Source of the DNA: Acetatifactor muris | GTDB taxonomy: Bacteria; Bacillota; Clostridia; Lachnospirales; Lachnospiraceae | DNA length: 64,000 nucleotides | Assembly (NCBI RefSeq): GCF_024623325.1 | Contig: NZ_JANJZD010000013.1 | Location: 91,816-155,815, forward strand | Direction of reading: 5' to 3' | Shown here: positions 1-9,172 of the stretch, one piece after another | Layout of the letters: each line of letters opens with the position of its first letter | How positions within the stretch are numbered: position 1 is the stretch's first letter | The notes under the pieces: model-generated | What the model saw: only the letters and a program-made list of their open reading frames with translations | Database searches by the model: none | Told to the model about the DNA's origin: nothing | Made by a program: the position numbers and the translations under genes

Positions 1-195
1 GGTTTTGGGATCCTCTCCCTCCGGCGGTCCCTGCTCTTCTTCGTCTCCGCCGTTGTCCGCCGTCTGCTCTTCCTGCCCGGTATCCTCTTCCGGACTCTGC
101 GTTTTGGCCGTTTCTTCCTTATTTACTTCCTCCGTCTCCGGCTGTGCCATCTCCTGCTCTTTTTCTATTTCTGTTCCACGTTCCTGATCTGCCAT
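1..195 (-). CDS. grpE: GrpE nucleotide exchange factor, N-terminal part (cut by window edge)
   Basis: Only the first 65 codons are in the window, read leftward from an ATG at 195. The visible part is very rich in Glu, Asp and Gln, as is usual for the disordered N-terminus of GrpE; the conserved coiled coil and beta domain lie outside. A purine-rich AGGGAACAGGA stretch sits just upstream of the ATG. The call rests mainly on position: it follows hrcA in the same direction by 27 bp, the standard hrcA-grpE-dnaK order in Firmicutes. GrpE releases ADP from DnaK in the cytoplasm. It should share the CIRCE-controlled promoter in front of hrcA. Identity is inferred rather than shown by a conserved motif. 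Confidence 0.8.
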   Translation of the reverse strand, partial: MADQERGTEIEKEQEMAQPETEEVNKEETAKTQSPEEDTGQEEQTADNGGDEEEQGPPEGEDPKT

Positions 196-222
196 ATTCC
201 TGTTCCCTGCTCCATTCCTTTC

Positions 223-1254
223 TTAAGTTTCAGCCCTGTAAAGCTCATCGAGCTGTGTCTGTATGGTTTTCAGCGTAACCACTACCTTGTCATAATCCAT
301 TCTTTTCGGGCCCACAATGCCGATGGTCCCCTTCATGCCTCCGCCCAGTTCATAGGTTGCCGTGACCACGCTGCAATCCTTCATGCTCTTTACCGGCGTC
401 TCCGCCCCTATATAGACCTGAATCCCCGTCTCCTCAGTTCCCGTATGCGTCTCCTGAAGAAGCTCTCCCAGCAGCTGCTTTTCTTCAAAAGTATTGATCA
501 GCTCGCTTGCTTTCTGCTGATCTGCCAGCTCGGGATAACGGAATATATTATTGGTTCCGCTGGTGTAAATCTCCAGATCTTCCTCAGCTCTGATGGCCTC
601 GGCCACCGCATCAATCACCTCGCTGACCAGATGACTGTGAATTCCTGCCTGCTGCTTTATGACCGCTATCATGGCCAGATTGATTTCATCGATGGCCAGA
701 CCGTTCAGATGTGTATTCAGCAGAATATTCAGCTTCAGCAGCGTCTCGTCATCCAGCTCCTGCTCCACAGAGAGAATGTTGTTCTTAATTACATTTCCCT
801 CTATCACAATCACTGCCAGCAGCTGACGGGCATCCACCCGGGAAAGCTGGATGAATTTCAGCTTGCTGCGTTTCGTCTGCGGTGCGGAAATCATGGTGGC
901 ATACTGGGTATTCTGTGCCAGTACTCTGGCCACCTGCTTCAGCAGCGTCTCCATCTTGTCCTGACGCTCCACCAGCATCTCCTTCATCTCCACCACTTCC
1001 CGCTCTTTCTCTTCCATCATGGTATCCACATAGAGGCGATATCCTTTATCGGAAGGGATCCGGCCTGCGGAGGTATGAGGCTGAAAAATGTATCCCATCT
1101 CCTCCAGATCAGCCATCTCGTTTCGAATGGTGGCAGAACTCAGGTTCAGGTCGGTATACTTGGAAATGGTTCTGCTGCCAACCGGTTCCCCTGTCTCCAG
1201 GTAATTGCGGATGACAGCCTGCAGGATTTTCTTTTTTCTCTCATCCAGCTCCAT
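223..1254 (-). CDS. hrcA: Heat-inducible transcription repressor HrcA
   Basis: HrcA represses class I heat-shock genes by binding CIRCE and needs GroEL for activity. The 343-residue product has the N-terminal winged helix (MELDERKKKIL, then SSATIRNEMADLEEMGYI and HTSAGRIPSDKGYR around residues 35-75), followed by the GAF-like regulatory domain. I chose the ATG at 1254 because GGGAGGAAG lies at the right distance and known HrcA proteins start this way. A longer reading from 1287 would begin inside the CIRCE operator and is unlikely. It is the first gene of the operon with grpE and is autoregulated through the operator at 1277-1303. Length and motif order are normal for the family. Confidence 0.96.
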   Translation of the reverse strand: MELDERKKKILQAVIRNYLETGEPVGSRTISKYTDLNLSSATIRNEMADLEEMGYIFQPHTSAGRIPSDKGYRLYVDTMMEEKEREVVEMKEMLVERQDKMETLLKQVARVLAQNTQYATMISAPQTKRSKLKFIQLSRVDARQLLAVIVIEGNVIKNNILSVEQELDDETLLKLNILLNTHLNGLAIDEINLAMIAVIKQQAGIHSHLVSEVIDAVAEAIRAEEDLEIYTSGTNNIFRYPELADQQKASELINTFEEKQLLGELLQETHTGTEETGIQVYIGAETPVKSMKDCSVVTATYELGGGMKGTIGIVGPKRMDYDKVVVTLKTIQTQLDELYRAET

Positions 1255-1276
1255 CCAGGCTTCCTCCCTTTTGTTA

Positions 1277-1303
1277 TTAGCACTCATTTGCAGGGAGTGC
1301 TAA
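1277..1303. promoter_or_regulatory. CIRCE operator (HrcA binding site)
   Basis: TTAGCACTC, nine bases, then GAGTGCTAA: an exact match to the CIRCE consensus. It lies between the promoter (1317-1345) and the hrcA start (1254), so HrcA bound here would block its own operon. Confidence 0.97.
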
Positions 1304-1316
1304 CATCGTTAACCAT

Positions 1317-1345
1317 AAAATATCACTTACCTTATTCATTGTCAA
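1317..1345 (-). promoter_or_regulatory. Sigma-A promoter of hrcA-grpE operon
   Basis: Reading leftward, TTGACA (1340-1345), a 17-base spacer and TATTTT (1317-1322). The -35 is consensus and the spacing ideal. The CIRCE operator starts just downstream, over the expected transcript start. Confidence 0.85.
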
Positions 1346-1398
1346 CCAATTTCCCCAAAAATAATTCTAAAAAAATTCTAAATCATAATTCTTCCATT

Positions 1399-1446
1399 AA
1401 AAAACAGCATCCTGTGTCCCGCACTCCCGTGCCGGTATGGATGCTG
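1399..1446 (-). terminator. Rho-independent terminator after the DUF6465 gene
   Basis: The arms CAGCATCC and GGATGCTG (1405-1412 and 1439-1446) enclose a second small GCAC/GTGC hairpin, and read leftward the stem runs into six T residues. It lies 33 bp past the stop of the gene ending at 1479. Confidence 0.8.
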
Positions 1447-1478
1447 CTCTCTTTTATGTTCCTTTTTTCATCACAGTT

Positions 1479-1931
1479 TCAGATGTCAAAGCTCCCGGTA
1501 AATTCACCGTTCATTACATAGTAAGCCTTGTTCTCTTCCGGTTTTACATAAAGCTCCACAGTGTTCAGTTCTCCGACCTTGCGCTTCAGGTCGTATTTCC
1601 ATACGTCTTTGGCAATCTTCACCAGATCCTCCTGGGAATAAGACTTACCCGCATACTGAATATGCATCTCGCACTTCTGCTCGACTTTCTTTACAGCCGT
1701 TTTGGCCGGTGCCTTCTTTGCCGTTTCCTTTTTCACTGTTTCCGTCTTAACTGCCGCCTTCTTTGCAGGTGCCTTTTTAGCCGCCTTCACTTCCGCATCC
1801 TTAACCTCTGTCGCTTTGGGTTCTGCTACTTTTTCTTCTGCTTTTATCTCTTCTGTCTTAGGATTCATAGCTTCAACCTCTGCTGTTTCCACAGCTTTCG
1901 CCGCAGGTTTTGTAGATTTCCTTCCTGCCAT
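1479..1931 (-). CDS. DUF6465 family protein with Lys/Ala-rich tail
   Basis: A 150-residue protein of two unlike halves. Residues 1-85 are low complexity, rich in Lys, Ala, Glu and Pro, with repeated KKAPAK-type blocks like histone H1 or basic nucleoid proteins. Residues 88-150 form a compact alpha/beta domain (KSYSQEDLVKIAKDVWKYDL, then VELYVKPEE and YYVMNGE) that I recognise as DUF6465, common in Lachnospiraceae and of unknown function. The basic tail suggests nucleic-acid contact, but that is inference. It is a single gene with its own consensus promoter (2016-2044) and terminator (1399-1446). GAGAAAGGAAG precedes the ATG. Confidence 0.85.
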   Translation of the reverse strand: MAGRKSTKPAAKAVETAEVEAMNPKTEEIKAEEKVAEPKATEVKDAEVKAAKKAPAKKAAVKTETVKKETAKKAPAKTAVKKVEQKCEMHIQYAGKSYSQEDLVKIAKDVWKYDLKRKVGELNTVELYVKPEENKAYYVMNGEFTGSFDI

Positions 1932-2015
1932 AATAGCCCACTTCCTTTCTCAAACATTGAAATCATCTATATATATGAACATGCGGATGGTTTCATTCTC
2001 CGCCTGCCCTGATGT

Positions 2016-2044
2016 ATTGTATTCCACTTTTGATAATTTGTCAA
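2016..2044 (-). promoter_or_regulatory. Promoter of the DUF6465 gene
   Basis: TTGACA (2039-2044), 17 bases, TACAAT (2016-2021) on the minus strand, about 85 bp before the ATG. Close to consensus, so expression is probably strong. Confidence 0.8.
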
Positions 2045-2096
2045 CTATATAGTGATTTTCCTCACATAAATATGGCAGGAAACAGCTGTTTTCTCA

Positions 2097-3032
2097 TTAT
2101 CTTGTAAGACTGACCTCCAGTACATCTCCGTTTATACTCATTTTGTCAATTCTTGCGGAACGTGCATCTCCGGCGGTTCCCACATCTCTCAAATCTCTGC
2201 CATGGTAGACAATATAGCATTCACCGCTGTCAAAAATCACACTGTTATGCCCCATACCCTCAATGAAATCCGTGTTGCACAGCAAAGGCGCATAGGTATG
2301 TTCGTCCGGGTACTTTTTCCAGTCCAGCGTCCTGAGATCCGCATCCTCCGGACCGTGGGCCACACAGTATCCGATGAAATAAGTAGGATTCGTATAATTC
2401 GCCCCCGAGAACATCAGGAAATGTGTCTGTCCCATATGAAAGTAAAACGCGCCTTCCACCGTGTACCAGTCTTCCCCTTTTCTGAACCGGTCCTTCATAT
2501 AAATCTCTTCGTCCAGCGTGGGCTTTACCACACATACCGGATTCCCTTCCATAGTAAGCGGGTCCGTCATTCTGTCACAGAATATATATGTACCCACACG
2601 CTCTGCGTCCAGCACATTCCTGCAATAGAAATGATAGATTCCGGAATCGTTTATAACCACATGCGGGTCTATGGAAAAGGGTGCTGCCAGCTTTTTCACC
2701 ATCTGAAACGGCCCCCGGGGAGAATCTGATACTGCAACCCGCAGAGTCTGCTGATGTTCACTCTCCGCGTCCTCATCCAGACTGGAATAATACATATAAT
2801 ATTTTCCTTCCATATAAATCACAGAGGGCGCCCAGCAGCTTTTCTGTCCGGTCATATCCAGACATTCCCCCTCATATTCCCATCCGTCCAGCAACGAATC
2901 GCTGGAAAAAAGCGAAGCCCCGTCAGGGCCGGTAGCATACAGATAATATCTTCCGTCATCTGCCTGAATCATATAAGGATCTGCCTGTCCCACGGGAGCC
3001 GTATCCTCCTCTTTGCGTTTATACAATTTCAT
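2097..3032 (-). CDS. Glycoside hydrolase family 43 protein
   Basis: GH43 enzymes are five-bladed beta-propellers that remove arabinose, xylose or related sugars from plant polysaccharides. The three expected acidic residues are visible: Asp18 in QADPY (general base), Asp122 in FSIDPHV (pKa modulator) and Glu193 in TVEGAF (general acid). The 311 residues are one catalytic domain with no signal peptide, so it probably acts in the cytoplasm on imported oligosaccharides. GGAGAG precedes the ATG at 3032. It is the last gene of the leftward sugar-utilisation operon, 185 bp after the GH115 gene. The exact substrate cannot be read from the sequence; arabinosyl or galactosyl side chains of pectin would fit the neighbours. 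Confidence 0.88.
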   Translation of the reverse strand: MKLYKRKEEDTAPVGQADPYMIQADDGRYYLYATGPDGASLFSSDSLLDGWEYEGECLDMTGQKSCWAPSVIYMEGKYYMYYSSLDEDAESEHQQTLRVAVSDSPRGPFQMVKKLAAPFSIDPHVVINDSGIYHFYCRNVLDAERVGTYIFCDRMTDPLTMEGNPVCVVKPTLDEEIYMKDRFRKGEDWYTVEGAFYFHMGQTHFLMFSGANYTNPTYFIGYCVAHGPEDADLRTLDWKKYPDEHTYAPLLCNTDFIEGMGHNSVIFDSGECYIVYHGRDLRDVGTAGDARSARIDKMSINGDVLEVSLTR

Positions 3033-3137
3033 AGAACTCTCCTTCTCTTCTTCCTTCGCTCTGCTCTGGTTTCAGAAAAATTCCCAACTTTCATCCCTTT
3101 GCTGTGTCACAGCGCCGCAGAGTTATTCACATATTTT

Positions 3138-3176
3138 ATCATATCAGTGTTTCCATTTCCCCGTCAATGTCTTCCT
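3138..3176 (-). repeat. Vestigial second copy of the GH115 gene tail
   Basis: About 30 of 39 bases match 3296-3334, which encodes KALTGKWEHWYD near the C-terminus of the GH115 gene. This copy lies downstream of that gene's stop and reads KTLTGKWKH then a stop. It looks like the remnant of a tandem duplication or of an older, longer 3' end. Confidence 0.45.
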
Positions 3177-3217
3177 GCTTCTATTTCCGGCAGGCCACTT
3201 CGGGAAACCGGAATCCG

Positions 3218-5242
3218 TTATCCCCTTTCCGCCGCTCCCGGGCGCAGGTGTTCTGTTGTCATTAACATCTCTTCAAGATTCATCAGCGCATCATTATCAT
3301 ACCAGTGCTCCCATTTCCCTGTCAGAGCCTTCTGCCTGTCAATGCAGAGTCTGGACAATGCACGGACCGCAGCATCAATAAAGCTCTCATACTTTTTCTC
3401 ACTGCGCTCTCCCAACCGGTCTTCCGCCGCATAACTTAAGGCAAGAACCCAGTCATACAGCCCCATCATAATCTCAATCTGTACAATCATATGAGAAATG
3501 TAAAACTGTCTTCTCTCTTCCGTTATTGTGCACAATGCCATCACAGCCTTCTCGTGCAGCTTTCCGAAACGCCTGCTCCCTTCTTCGGAGGCATGCCGAT
3601 AATATGCGATGAAATCCTCTGCATTTTGGAAGTCAAACAGTCTCCTGTTCTGGATATCAGCCTGTGTAAACGGCTTTCCCTGTATCAGCTCCATCAGCTT
3701 CACGGCCACCCTGCGCGTCATGCCATCCATGAAGAGCATCTGTCCCGAAATCTTCTCGCCGGACATTTCATAAAAGCATTGATAATATTCCCTGTAAATA
3801 TCCTGAAGCCGGGCCGGATTTTTCGTCTGAAACTCCTGTCTGCACCATTCTTCACAATAGGTATCCGGATGGTAACACTCCACATTCCAGGTCAGCTCCG
3901 CCACATAGCGGATATTGTAAACATGCTCTCTGAAATTTGCCACATTCAGCACCGAATAATCACTATCTCCCCGGGATACCACATTCCGATAGACATAATC
4001 GATCTTCTCCGGCGGATTTCCCTGTACCAGATGCGGACCGCAGCCCCAGAATGCCACATGATAGTACAGTCCGTAGTGCCTTCCCGCCTCTCTGGGCGTG
4101 TCAAAGTAATCCTGCCCCGGCATCTGTTCCGGCGCATAATCGGCAAATACCACAATTACATCCTCCGGAAAGGCAAGCAGCCCTTTTCCGTACAGCTCCA
4201 TTCCCTCCATCCACAGAGTAGAAGAGCAAAGCACTTCTCTGCCCGGGTTTTCCTCCTTCACGATCTCATACTGTCGTCTGATTGCATCGGAAATCAGCTT
4301 TCCCCGTTCTTCCATACTGTCCGGGACTCCATTTTCCTGATACCATACCGGCCGGTCTCCCCGGCCCCGCAGCCCCAGCTGCCATATCACATTCTGATAC
4401 CGGGACCATCTGCGGACATATTCTCTCCAAAGCTGCTCGTATTCTTCCCGATATGTATAATAATTGATATCTGTAATTCCGCGCTCCTTCCAGTAGCGGT
4501 CCATGGTAAACTGGTGAACGCCCACCGGTTCCTGATGGTGCATGGAAATATACATGCCGCGCCGGGTCACAATCAGCACCAGTTCTTCCTCTTCCGGCCT
4601 GCAGATATCCAGGTGAGAGCAGGGAATCAGCAGATTCTGCTTCAGGCGCAGTCCTGTCTCCACCAGCATTTCCAGCACACGGGCATACTCTCCATGGAAG
4701 TCATAGCCGTCCGGCAGCTTTCCGCCTCTGCCAAATCCCTTTATCAGATCCTCATCATTGATAAACCAGCCGCGGAAGCGGAAGTGTTCCGGTCCGTCAG
4801 TGATATTGATTTTCTCCAGAAGAAGCGAATCCAGCCTTTTGGGAAAATGATCCGTAAACAGATACAGCGGGTCTGTTCCCAGGAACTTCTCCGAGAATGT
4901 ATAAATTCCCCACATGGTTCCGCAATTATCGCTTCCGACAATCAAAAGCGTATCATCTTCCGCTCCTGTTGTCCGAATGGCATAATGTTCCCAGCTTCCC
5001 TCCACTTCCGGAACGCTGACTCCCATACGCTCCAGATACTCCGCAAACCTTCTGTTCTTCAGCGTTCCAATCAGCAGTTTCCCGCCCGGGTCTGTGGGAA
5101 GCAGATCCACGGTCCGGACATTCTGCGCCCCCGCCCTGGCCAGATCCTTTTCCAGATCCTGTATCGCCATCCGAATACAGATATTCTCTTCCCCGTCATA
5201 ATACAATCCCGCTGTTTTATCTTTGTCCCATACTGTAATCAT
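3218..5242 (-). CDS. Glycoside hydrolase family 115-like (alpha-glucuronidase type)
   Basis: Known GH115 enzymes remove (4-O-methyl)glucuronic acid from hemicellulose side chains. This 674-residue protein starts with an alpha/beta domain (LYYDGEENICIRMAIQDL) and then has WGIYTFSEKFLG, a fold-entry motif of such enzymes, and RFRGWFINDED at 155-165, matching the GH115 hallmark. It lacks a signal peptide, so it is likely intracellular. It is shorter than many GH115 proteins, which often carry extra C-terminal domains. GGAGGAACAGGG gives a clear start at 5242. It lies 66 bp after the permease gene in the same operon. The family call is by motif memory; glucuronidase activity is inferred, and this branch could act on another acidic sugar. 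Confidence 0.75.
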   Translation of the reverse strand: MITVWDKDKTAGLYYDGEENICIRMAIQDLEKDLARAGAQNVRTVDLLPTDPGGKLLIGTLKNRRFAEYLERMGVSVPEVEGSWEHYAIRTTGAEDDTLLIVGSDNCGTMWGIYTFSEKFLGTDPLYLFTDHFPKRLDSLLLEKINITDGPEHFRFRGWFINDEDLIKGFGRGGKLPDGYDFHGEYARVLEMLVETGLRLKQNLLIPCSHLDICRPEEEELVLIVTRRGMYISMHHQEPVGVHQFTMDRYWKERGITDINYYTYREEYEQLWREYVRRWSRYQNVIWQLGLRGRGDRPVWYQENGVPDSMEERGKLISDAIRRQYEIVKEENPGREVLCSSTLWMEGMELYGKGLLAFPEDVIVVFADYAPEQMPGQDYFDTPREAGRHYGLYYHVAFWGCGPHLVQGNPPEKIDYVYRNVVSRGDSDYSVLNVANFREHVYNIRYVAELTWNVECYHPDTYCEEWCRQEFQTKNPARLQDIYREYYQCFYEMSGEKISGQMLFMDGMTRRVAVKLMELIQGKPFTQADIQNRRLFDFQNAEDFIAYYRHASEEGSRRFGKLHEKAVMALCTITEERRQFYISHMIVQIEIMMGLYDWVLALSYAAEDRLGERSEKKYESFIDAAVRALSRLCIDRQKALTGKWEHWYDNDALMNLEEMLMTTEHLRPGAAERG

Positions 5243-5308
5243 CCCTGTTCCTCCGCTTTTCTTCGTTCCTGATCTCAGCCCTTTCTGCGCAATCCGCTGT
5301 CTTCTCCC

Positions 5309-6208
5309 TCACCCTTTGACCGAGCCAATCATAACGCCTTTGACGAAGTATTTCTGTACAAAGGGATAGGCGATCAGCAGCGGAAGACTGGAAATCAGCA
5401 CCAGCGCATATTTCATGACCACTGCCATATTGGCTTTCTGGGTCAGATCCGCCAGAATCCTGGCGTCCATGTTAGCCAGCCGGTCATCGCTTACAATACT
5501 CTCATTCAGAATCAGAATCCGGCGAAGCACAAGCGCCAGCGGATGATATTTTCGATTGCTCAGGTACATCATGGCATTAAAATAGCTGTTCCAATGACCT
5601 ACTGCATAATATAGTGTGATGACTGCCACCACTGGTTTTGACAATGGCAGCGCAATGCGGAAGAACTGGTCAAATTCACTTCCCCCGTCAATCTTCACAG
5701 ATTCATAGAGGCTCTCCGGTATGGAACTGGAAAAGTAAGTACGGGCCACAATCATGTTATAAACGCTCAATCCTCCGGTGACAATCATAATCATGGGATT
5801 ATTGATCAGATTCAGGTTCCTGTAAAGCAGATAAGTCGGAACCATACCGCCGCTGAAATACATGGTAATCAGGAAAAACCAGGTGAGCAGTGTATGGCCA
5901 AACATCCGCTTTTTACTCATTACGTAAGCTGTGGGCACAGTCAGAAACAGGTTGAACAATGTCCCGAGTATCGTATAGATAATCGTATTCCGGTAACCCA
6001 GCCAGATTTCTTTATTATCCAGAATCGCCTCATACGCAAGGGTTGTAAAGTCAATGGGCCAGAAGCTTACTTTACCGGTTGCCACCGGAATATAATCAGA
6101 AAAAGATGCAATAACCGTATAATACAGCGGATAAATGCATACAAATGCAAGCAACAGCAAAAGTATCGTATTTATCACATCAAACAGTCTGATTTTTTTA
6201 CCTTTCAT
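5309..6208 (-). CDS. Sugar ABC transporter permease, LplC/YtcP type
   Basis: An inner-membrane subunit of an oligosaccharide importer. The 299 residues contain about six membrane segments, the first at roughly 12-32. The cytoplasmic EAA loop that docks the ATPase is visible as KIDGGSEFDQFFRIALPLSKP minus its last residue, around 170-190. The C-terminus YFVKGVMIGSVKG is typical of the YtcP/LplC group that works with a large lipoprotein binding protein. AGGAGAAGG precedes the ATG. It follows the other permease by 13 bp. No ATPase is encoded here, as usual for such systems, which borrow a shared MsmX-type ATPase from elsewhere in the genome. Confidence 0.93.
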   Translation of the reverse strand: MKGKKIRLFDVINTILLLLLAFVCIYPLYYTVIASFSDYIPVATGKVSFWPIDFTTLAYEAILDNKEIWLGYRNTIIYTILGTLFNLFLTVPTAYVMSKKRMFGHTLLTWFFLITMYFSGGMVPTYLLYRNLNLINNPMIMIVTGGLSVYNMIVARTYFSSSIPESLYESVKIDGGSEFDQFFRIALPLSKPVVAVITLYYAVGHWNSYFNAMMYLSNRKYHPLALVLRRILILNESIVSDDRLANMDARILADLTQKANMAVVMKYALVLISSLPLLIAYPFVQKYFVKGVMIGSVKG

Positions 6209-6221
6209 TTTCCTTCTCCTC

Positions 6222-7178
6222 TCAGAACAATCCTGTTTCCGTCAGACGCCTGACCACTTTGTTTGCAATCAGCAGACATATGATATTCACAATATTGTTA
6301 AACAGGCCGATTGCAGTTGAGTAACTGTACTGCCCTCCCAGAATACCGATATCGTAAACATAGGTTGATATCACCTGAGAAGCAGAAAGGTTTAAATCAT
6401 TTTGAAGCAGATAGATTTTGGAATAGCCCACCGACAGCAGGCCGCCCAGTCTCATAATAAAGGTTATCGCAATTGTCGGCATAATACCGGGAATGTTGAT
6501 GTGCCGGATAATCTGCATCCGATTGGCCCCATCCACCCTGGCGGCATCCACCAGCTCCGGAGATATGGAAGCAAGGGCCGCGATATAGAGAATGGAATTC
6601 CATCCCAGATTCTGCCACACGTCGGACCACACATAGATAGAGGAAAAAGCTCTGGGATTGGTAATGAAAGGAATCCTCTCCCCGCCCAGCGCTGCGATCA
6701 GGTTGTTGACAGGACCGTTGGCACGGTCCAGCATCATCAGTACCAGGGAACAGGCCACCACTTCTGACAGAAAATGTGTGGCATAAGTAATCATCTGAAT
6801 GGATTTCTTCAGCCGAATCCGTCTGACTTCATTCAGCATCAGTGCAAATATGATGGCGCAGGGGAAGGTTGCAAGGGAATACAGGGTAATCGATAAGGTA
6901 TTCCGAATCATCTTCCAGAAGTCCGGATATTTAAAAAAACGGATAAAGTTCTTGAACAGCGGGTCCAGCCATTCACTTTCGGTAATCCCTATGCTTGGTT
7001 TGAAATTTTTAAATGCAATCTGTATGCCGTACATGGGACCATAGCTGAAAATCACTACATAAATAAAGGCCGGCAAAAGCAGCAGATACAGCTGCCAGCT
7101 CTCTTTCAGGCGTTTTATCACATAGGCGGCTGTTATTTTTTTCTTAAATTTTTCAGGTTTCGCAGATAATGCAGCCAT
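6222..7178 (-). CDS. Sugar ABC transporter permease, LplB/YteP type
   Basis: Partner permease to the 5309-6208 gene. Six membrane segments are apparent, starting with LYLLLLPAFIYVVIFSYGP, and the EAA loop reads VDAARVDGANRMQIIRHINIP. The start at 7178 is preferred over an upstream ATG at 7229 because ACAGGAGGAGAAAAG stands directly before it; this gives 318 residues. It belongs to the LplB/YteP group, whose characterised members import rhamnogalacturonan- or alginate-type oligosaccharides. It lies between the binding-protein gene (74 bp) and the second permease (13 bp) in one leftward operon. Confidence 0.93.
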   Translation of the reverse strand: MAALSAKPEKFKKKITAAYVIKRLKESWQLYLLLLPAFIYVVIFSYGPMYGIQIAFKNFKPSIGITESEWLDPLFKNFIRFFKYPDFWKMIRNTLSITLYSLATFPCAIIFALMLNEVRRIRLKKSIQMITYATHFLSEVVACSLVLMMLDRANGPVNNLIAALGGERIPFITNPRAFSSIYVWSDVWQNLGWNSILYIAALASISPELVDAARVDGANRMQIIRHINIPGIMPTIAITFIMRLGGLLSVGYSKIYLLQNDLNLSASQVISTYVYDIGILGGQYSYSTAIGLFNNIVNIICLLIANKVVRRLTETGLF

Positions 7179-7252
7179 CTTTTCTCCTCCTGTAATGTAA
7201 AAATGGCGGACAGGAAGATACGTTCCCACCCGCCATGAAAAATGCTCTCAAA

Positions 7253-9022
7253 TCAGTTGCCGAAGGTTGCATCGATAAAGCCCGAATACGCATCCTTATA
7301 GATATTGATGTAGTCTTCGACACCCAGGTCTTTCAGCTCGTTCTGATATGCATCAAATTCGTCCAGAGGACGTTCGCCAGCAATAAACTTCGCCGTCTCC
7401 TGCGTCACATAATCATTGATAACCGTTGCATAATTGTCGGCCTCCTCCTTCTGTTCCAGAGACAGATAAACCGGCGGCAGAACGATAAATGTAAGGTAAT
7501 CCTTCATTGCTTCCGTCTGAATTACACGCCAGTGATGGTCCCAGTTGTCGTCGTCAAAAATCGACACATCCGTGACAGGCATCTCCACCTCTTTTCCTGT
7601 CAGTACATCCCTGACCGTACGGTATTCCATGGGATTATCCACGCCTGCCAAATCATAGCGATAGGCTTCCATATGATCGAAGCGTCCGGCCACATAATAA
7701 CATGCCGTATTGCCGTTCGCAAGTGTGGCTACAGGATCTGCTTCCATTCTGGCATTGGTAAAGCTGCCGTCCTCCTTAATCCACCATCCGTTGCCGTCCA
7801 TTTCATCCGCACTCCCCTTCATGGGGCCGTTGTGATAATAGCAGCCTCCTTCATCACTGTACATATAGTCAATGATGGAAGCAATCAGCTCCGGATATTC
7901 TGTCCTGGAAGATACATAAGTACCGAGAGAGTACCCGGCATTAACATGTGCGACACGAGTGTCATTCACATCGCTGGACAGCGGAGAAAGCGCCAGCCAG
8001 TCCTGCCAGCTGTTCTCTGCAGGCTGCAGAGTACTGTCTCCAAAGATGCCTACATAGCCGGCGGCCACATTTGCCCGGTTGGTATCCTGATCCAAAGTAA
8101 AGTAATCCGGTGACAGCAATCCTTCTTTCAGCATGGTATTCAGAGTCTGCATAAATTCCTTCGCTTCCGGTGTATAGGCAGGCAGCGTAATCTGGTTATT
8201 CTTGATAGCGAAATTCGTCCCGTATGTCTGTCCGCTTCCATAGAATCCCAGCGCATTCCAGATATAATCCTTAATCTTATTCTGATTGTCTGAAACCGGA
8301 ATCAGCTGCTCGCCCACGCCTCCGGGATCCTGCTGTTTAAATGCACGGGCAACCTCAACGAACTCATCCAGAGTGGCAGGCATATCCATATTTACTTTGT
8401 CCAGCCATACTTTATTGATGTTTACCCGGATTGTGCCGGAAAATGCACCCGTATTGTTGGCATAAACCGGTCCGCGGATATAAGGAAGACTGTACACCTT
8501 TCCGTCCGGTGTTGTGGATGCCACCAGTGCATCCGGATAATCTTTCAGAACATTCATGAGATTCGGCATTGTCTCTTCATTCATATACGGCGTCCAGTCA
8601 AGGAGCATTCCCTCACTGACGCCATAGGTCATTGCATCCGTAGTGGACAATCCCAGCCACATAATATCCGGAAGATCGTCTGCCAGGAAAAACTGGTTGA
8701 CACGGGTTGCACTGTCCGCACCCATATCTTCCAACTCAAATTTGACATTAAATTTCTTCTCCAAATGCTTGAAGAACCAGAGGTCTTCAAGCGCCACTGT
8801 CTGCTCCGTGTGCAGATAAGTAGCCAGACGCAGAACCGGTGTTTCACCTGATGATTCCGCTCCCCCGCTCTCTGTCTGTGCCGTTGAAGAGTCCTGCGCA
8901 CCAGAAGAATTCGAAGCAGAGCCTCCTGTTGATTCTGACGAAGGCTCTGACGAAGAACAGGCTGCCAGCCCCATGACCATACTTCCGGCCAACAGCAAAG
9001 CCATTGCACGTTTCCGTTTCAT
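7253..9022 (-). CDS. Extracellular solute-binding lipoprotein (LplA/YtcQ type)
   Basis: This captures the oligosaccharide outside the membrane and hands it to the two permeases. The start at 9022 has AAAGGAGAGG upstream and gives a lipoprotein signal peptide with lipobox LAAC (Cys22), followed by a Ser/Gly/Glu-rich linker to about residue 65. The mature domain is long (589 residues in total), as in LplA-like proteins. It is the first gene of the importer/GH operon. The upstream region has an AT-rich -10-like stretch near 9092-9102 but no good -35, which fits a promoter that needs the AraC-type activator encoded next to it. Ligand identity is inferred from the neighbours. Confidence 0.92.
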   Translation of the reverse strand: MKRKRAMALLLAGSMVMGLAACSSSEPSSESTGGSASNSSGAQDSSTAQTESGGAESSGETPVLRLATYLHTEQTVALEDLWFFKHLEKKFNVKFELEDMGADSATRVNQFFLADDLPDIMWLGLSTTDAMTYGVSEGMLLDWTPYMNEETMPNLMNVLKDYPDALVASTTPDGKVYSLPYIRGPVYANNTGAFSGTIRVNINKVWLDKVNMDMPATLDEFVEVARAFKQQDPGGVGEQLIPVSDNQNKIKDYIWNALGFYGSGQTYGTNFAIKNNQITLPAYTPEAKEFMQTLNTMLKEGLLSPDYFTLDQDTNRANVAAGYVGIFGDSTLQPAENSWQDWLALSPLSSDVNDTRVAHVNAGYSLGTYVSSRTEYPELIASIIDYMYSDEGGCYYHNGPMKGSADEMDGNGWWIKEDGSFTNARMEADPVATLANGNTACYYVAGRFDHMEAYRYDLAGVDNPMEYRTVRDVLTGKEVEMPVTDVSIFDDDNWDHHWRVIQTEAMKDYLTFIVLPPVYLSLEQKEEADNYATVINDYVTQETAKFIAGERPLDEFDAYQNELKDLGVEDYINIYKDAYSGFIDATFGN

Positions 9023-9172
9023 AATACCTCTCCTTTCTCTTTTCCCTTTTTGTGTTTTTGCCACATTTTCTCACTAAAGCCCTTATCTCTGTTATATATT
9101 ATTTCACAGTTTCGAGCCCGCAGTCATCATAACATTATCCAATCTGCTTATTCAAATCCCAAAAAACGGGAA

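Noticed and set aside
445..1521. Long open frame opposite hrcA (358 codons)
   Set aside because: It is antisense to a clear HrcA, has no ribosome site and encodes an unnatural His/Leu/Gln-rich product. It is a shadow frame.
2045..2096. AAAACAGCTGTTTT palindrome after the GH43 gene as a terminator
   Set aside because: There is no loop and no T run, so it cannot form a usable terminator hairpin.
3491..5272. 593-codon frame opposite the GH115 gene
   Set aside because: Composition is that of a mirror frame of a GC-balanced gene; no domain is recognisable and no start site exists.
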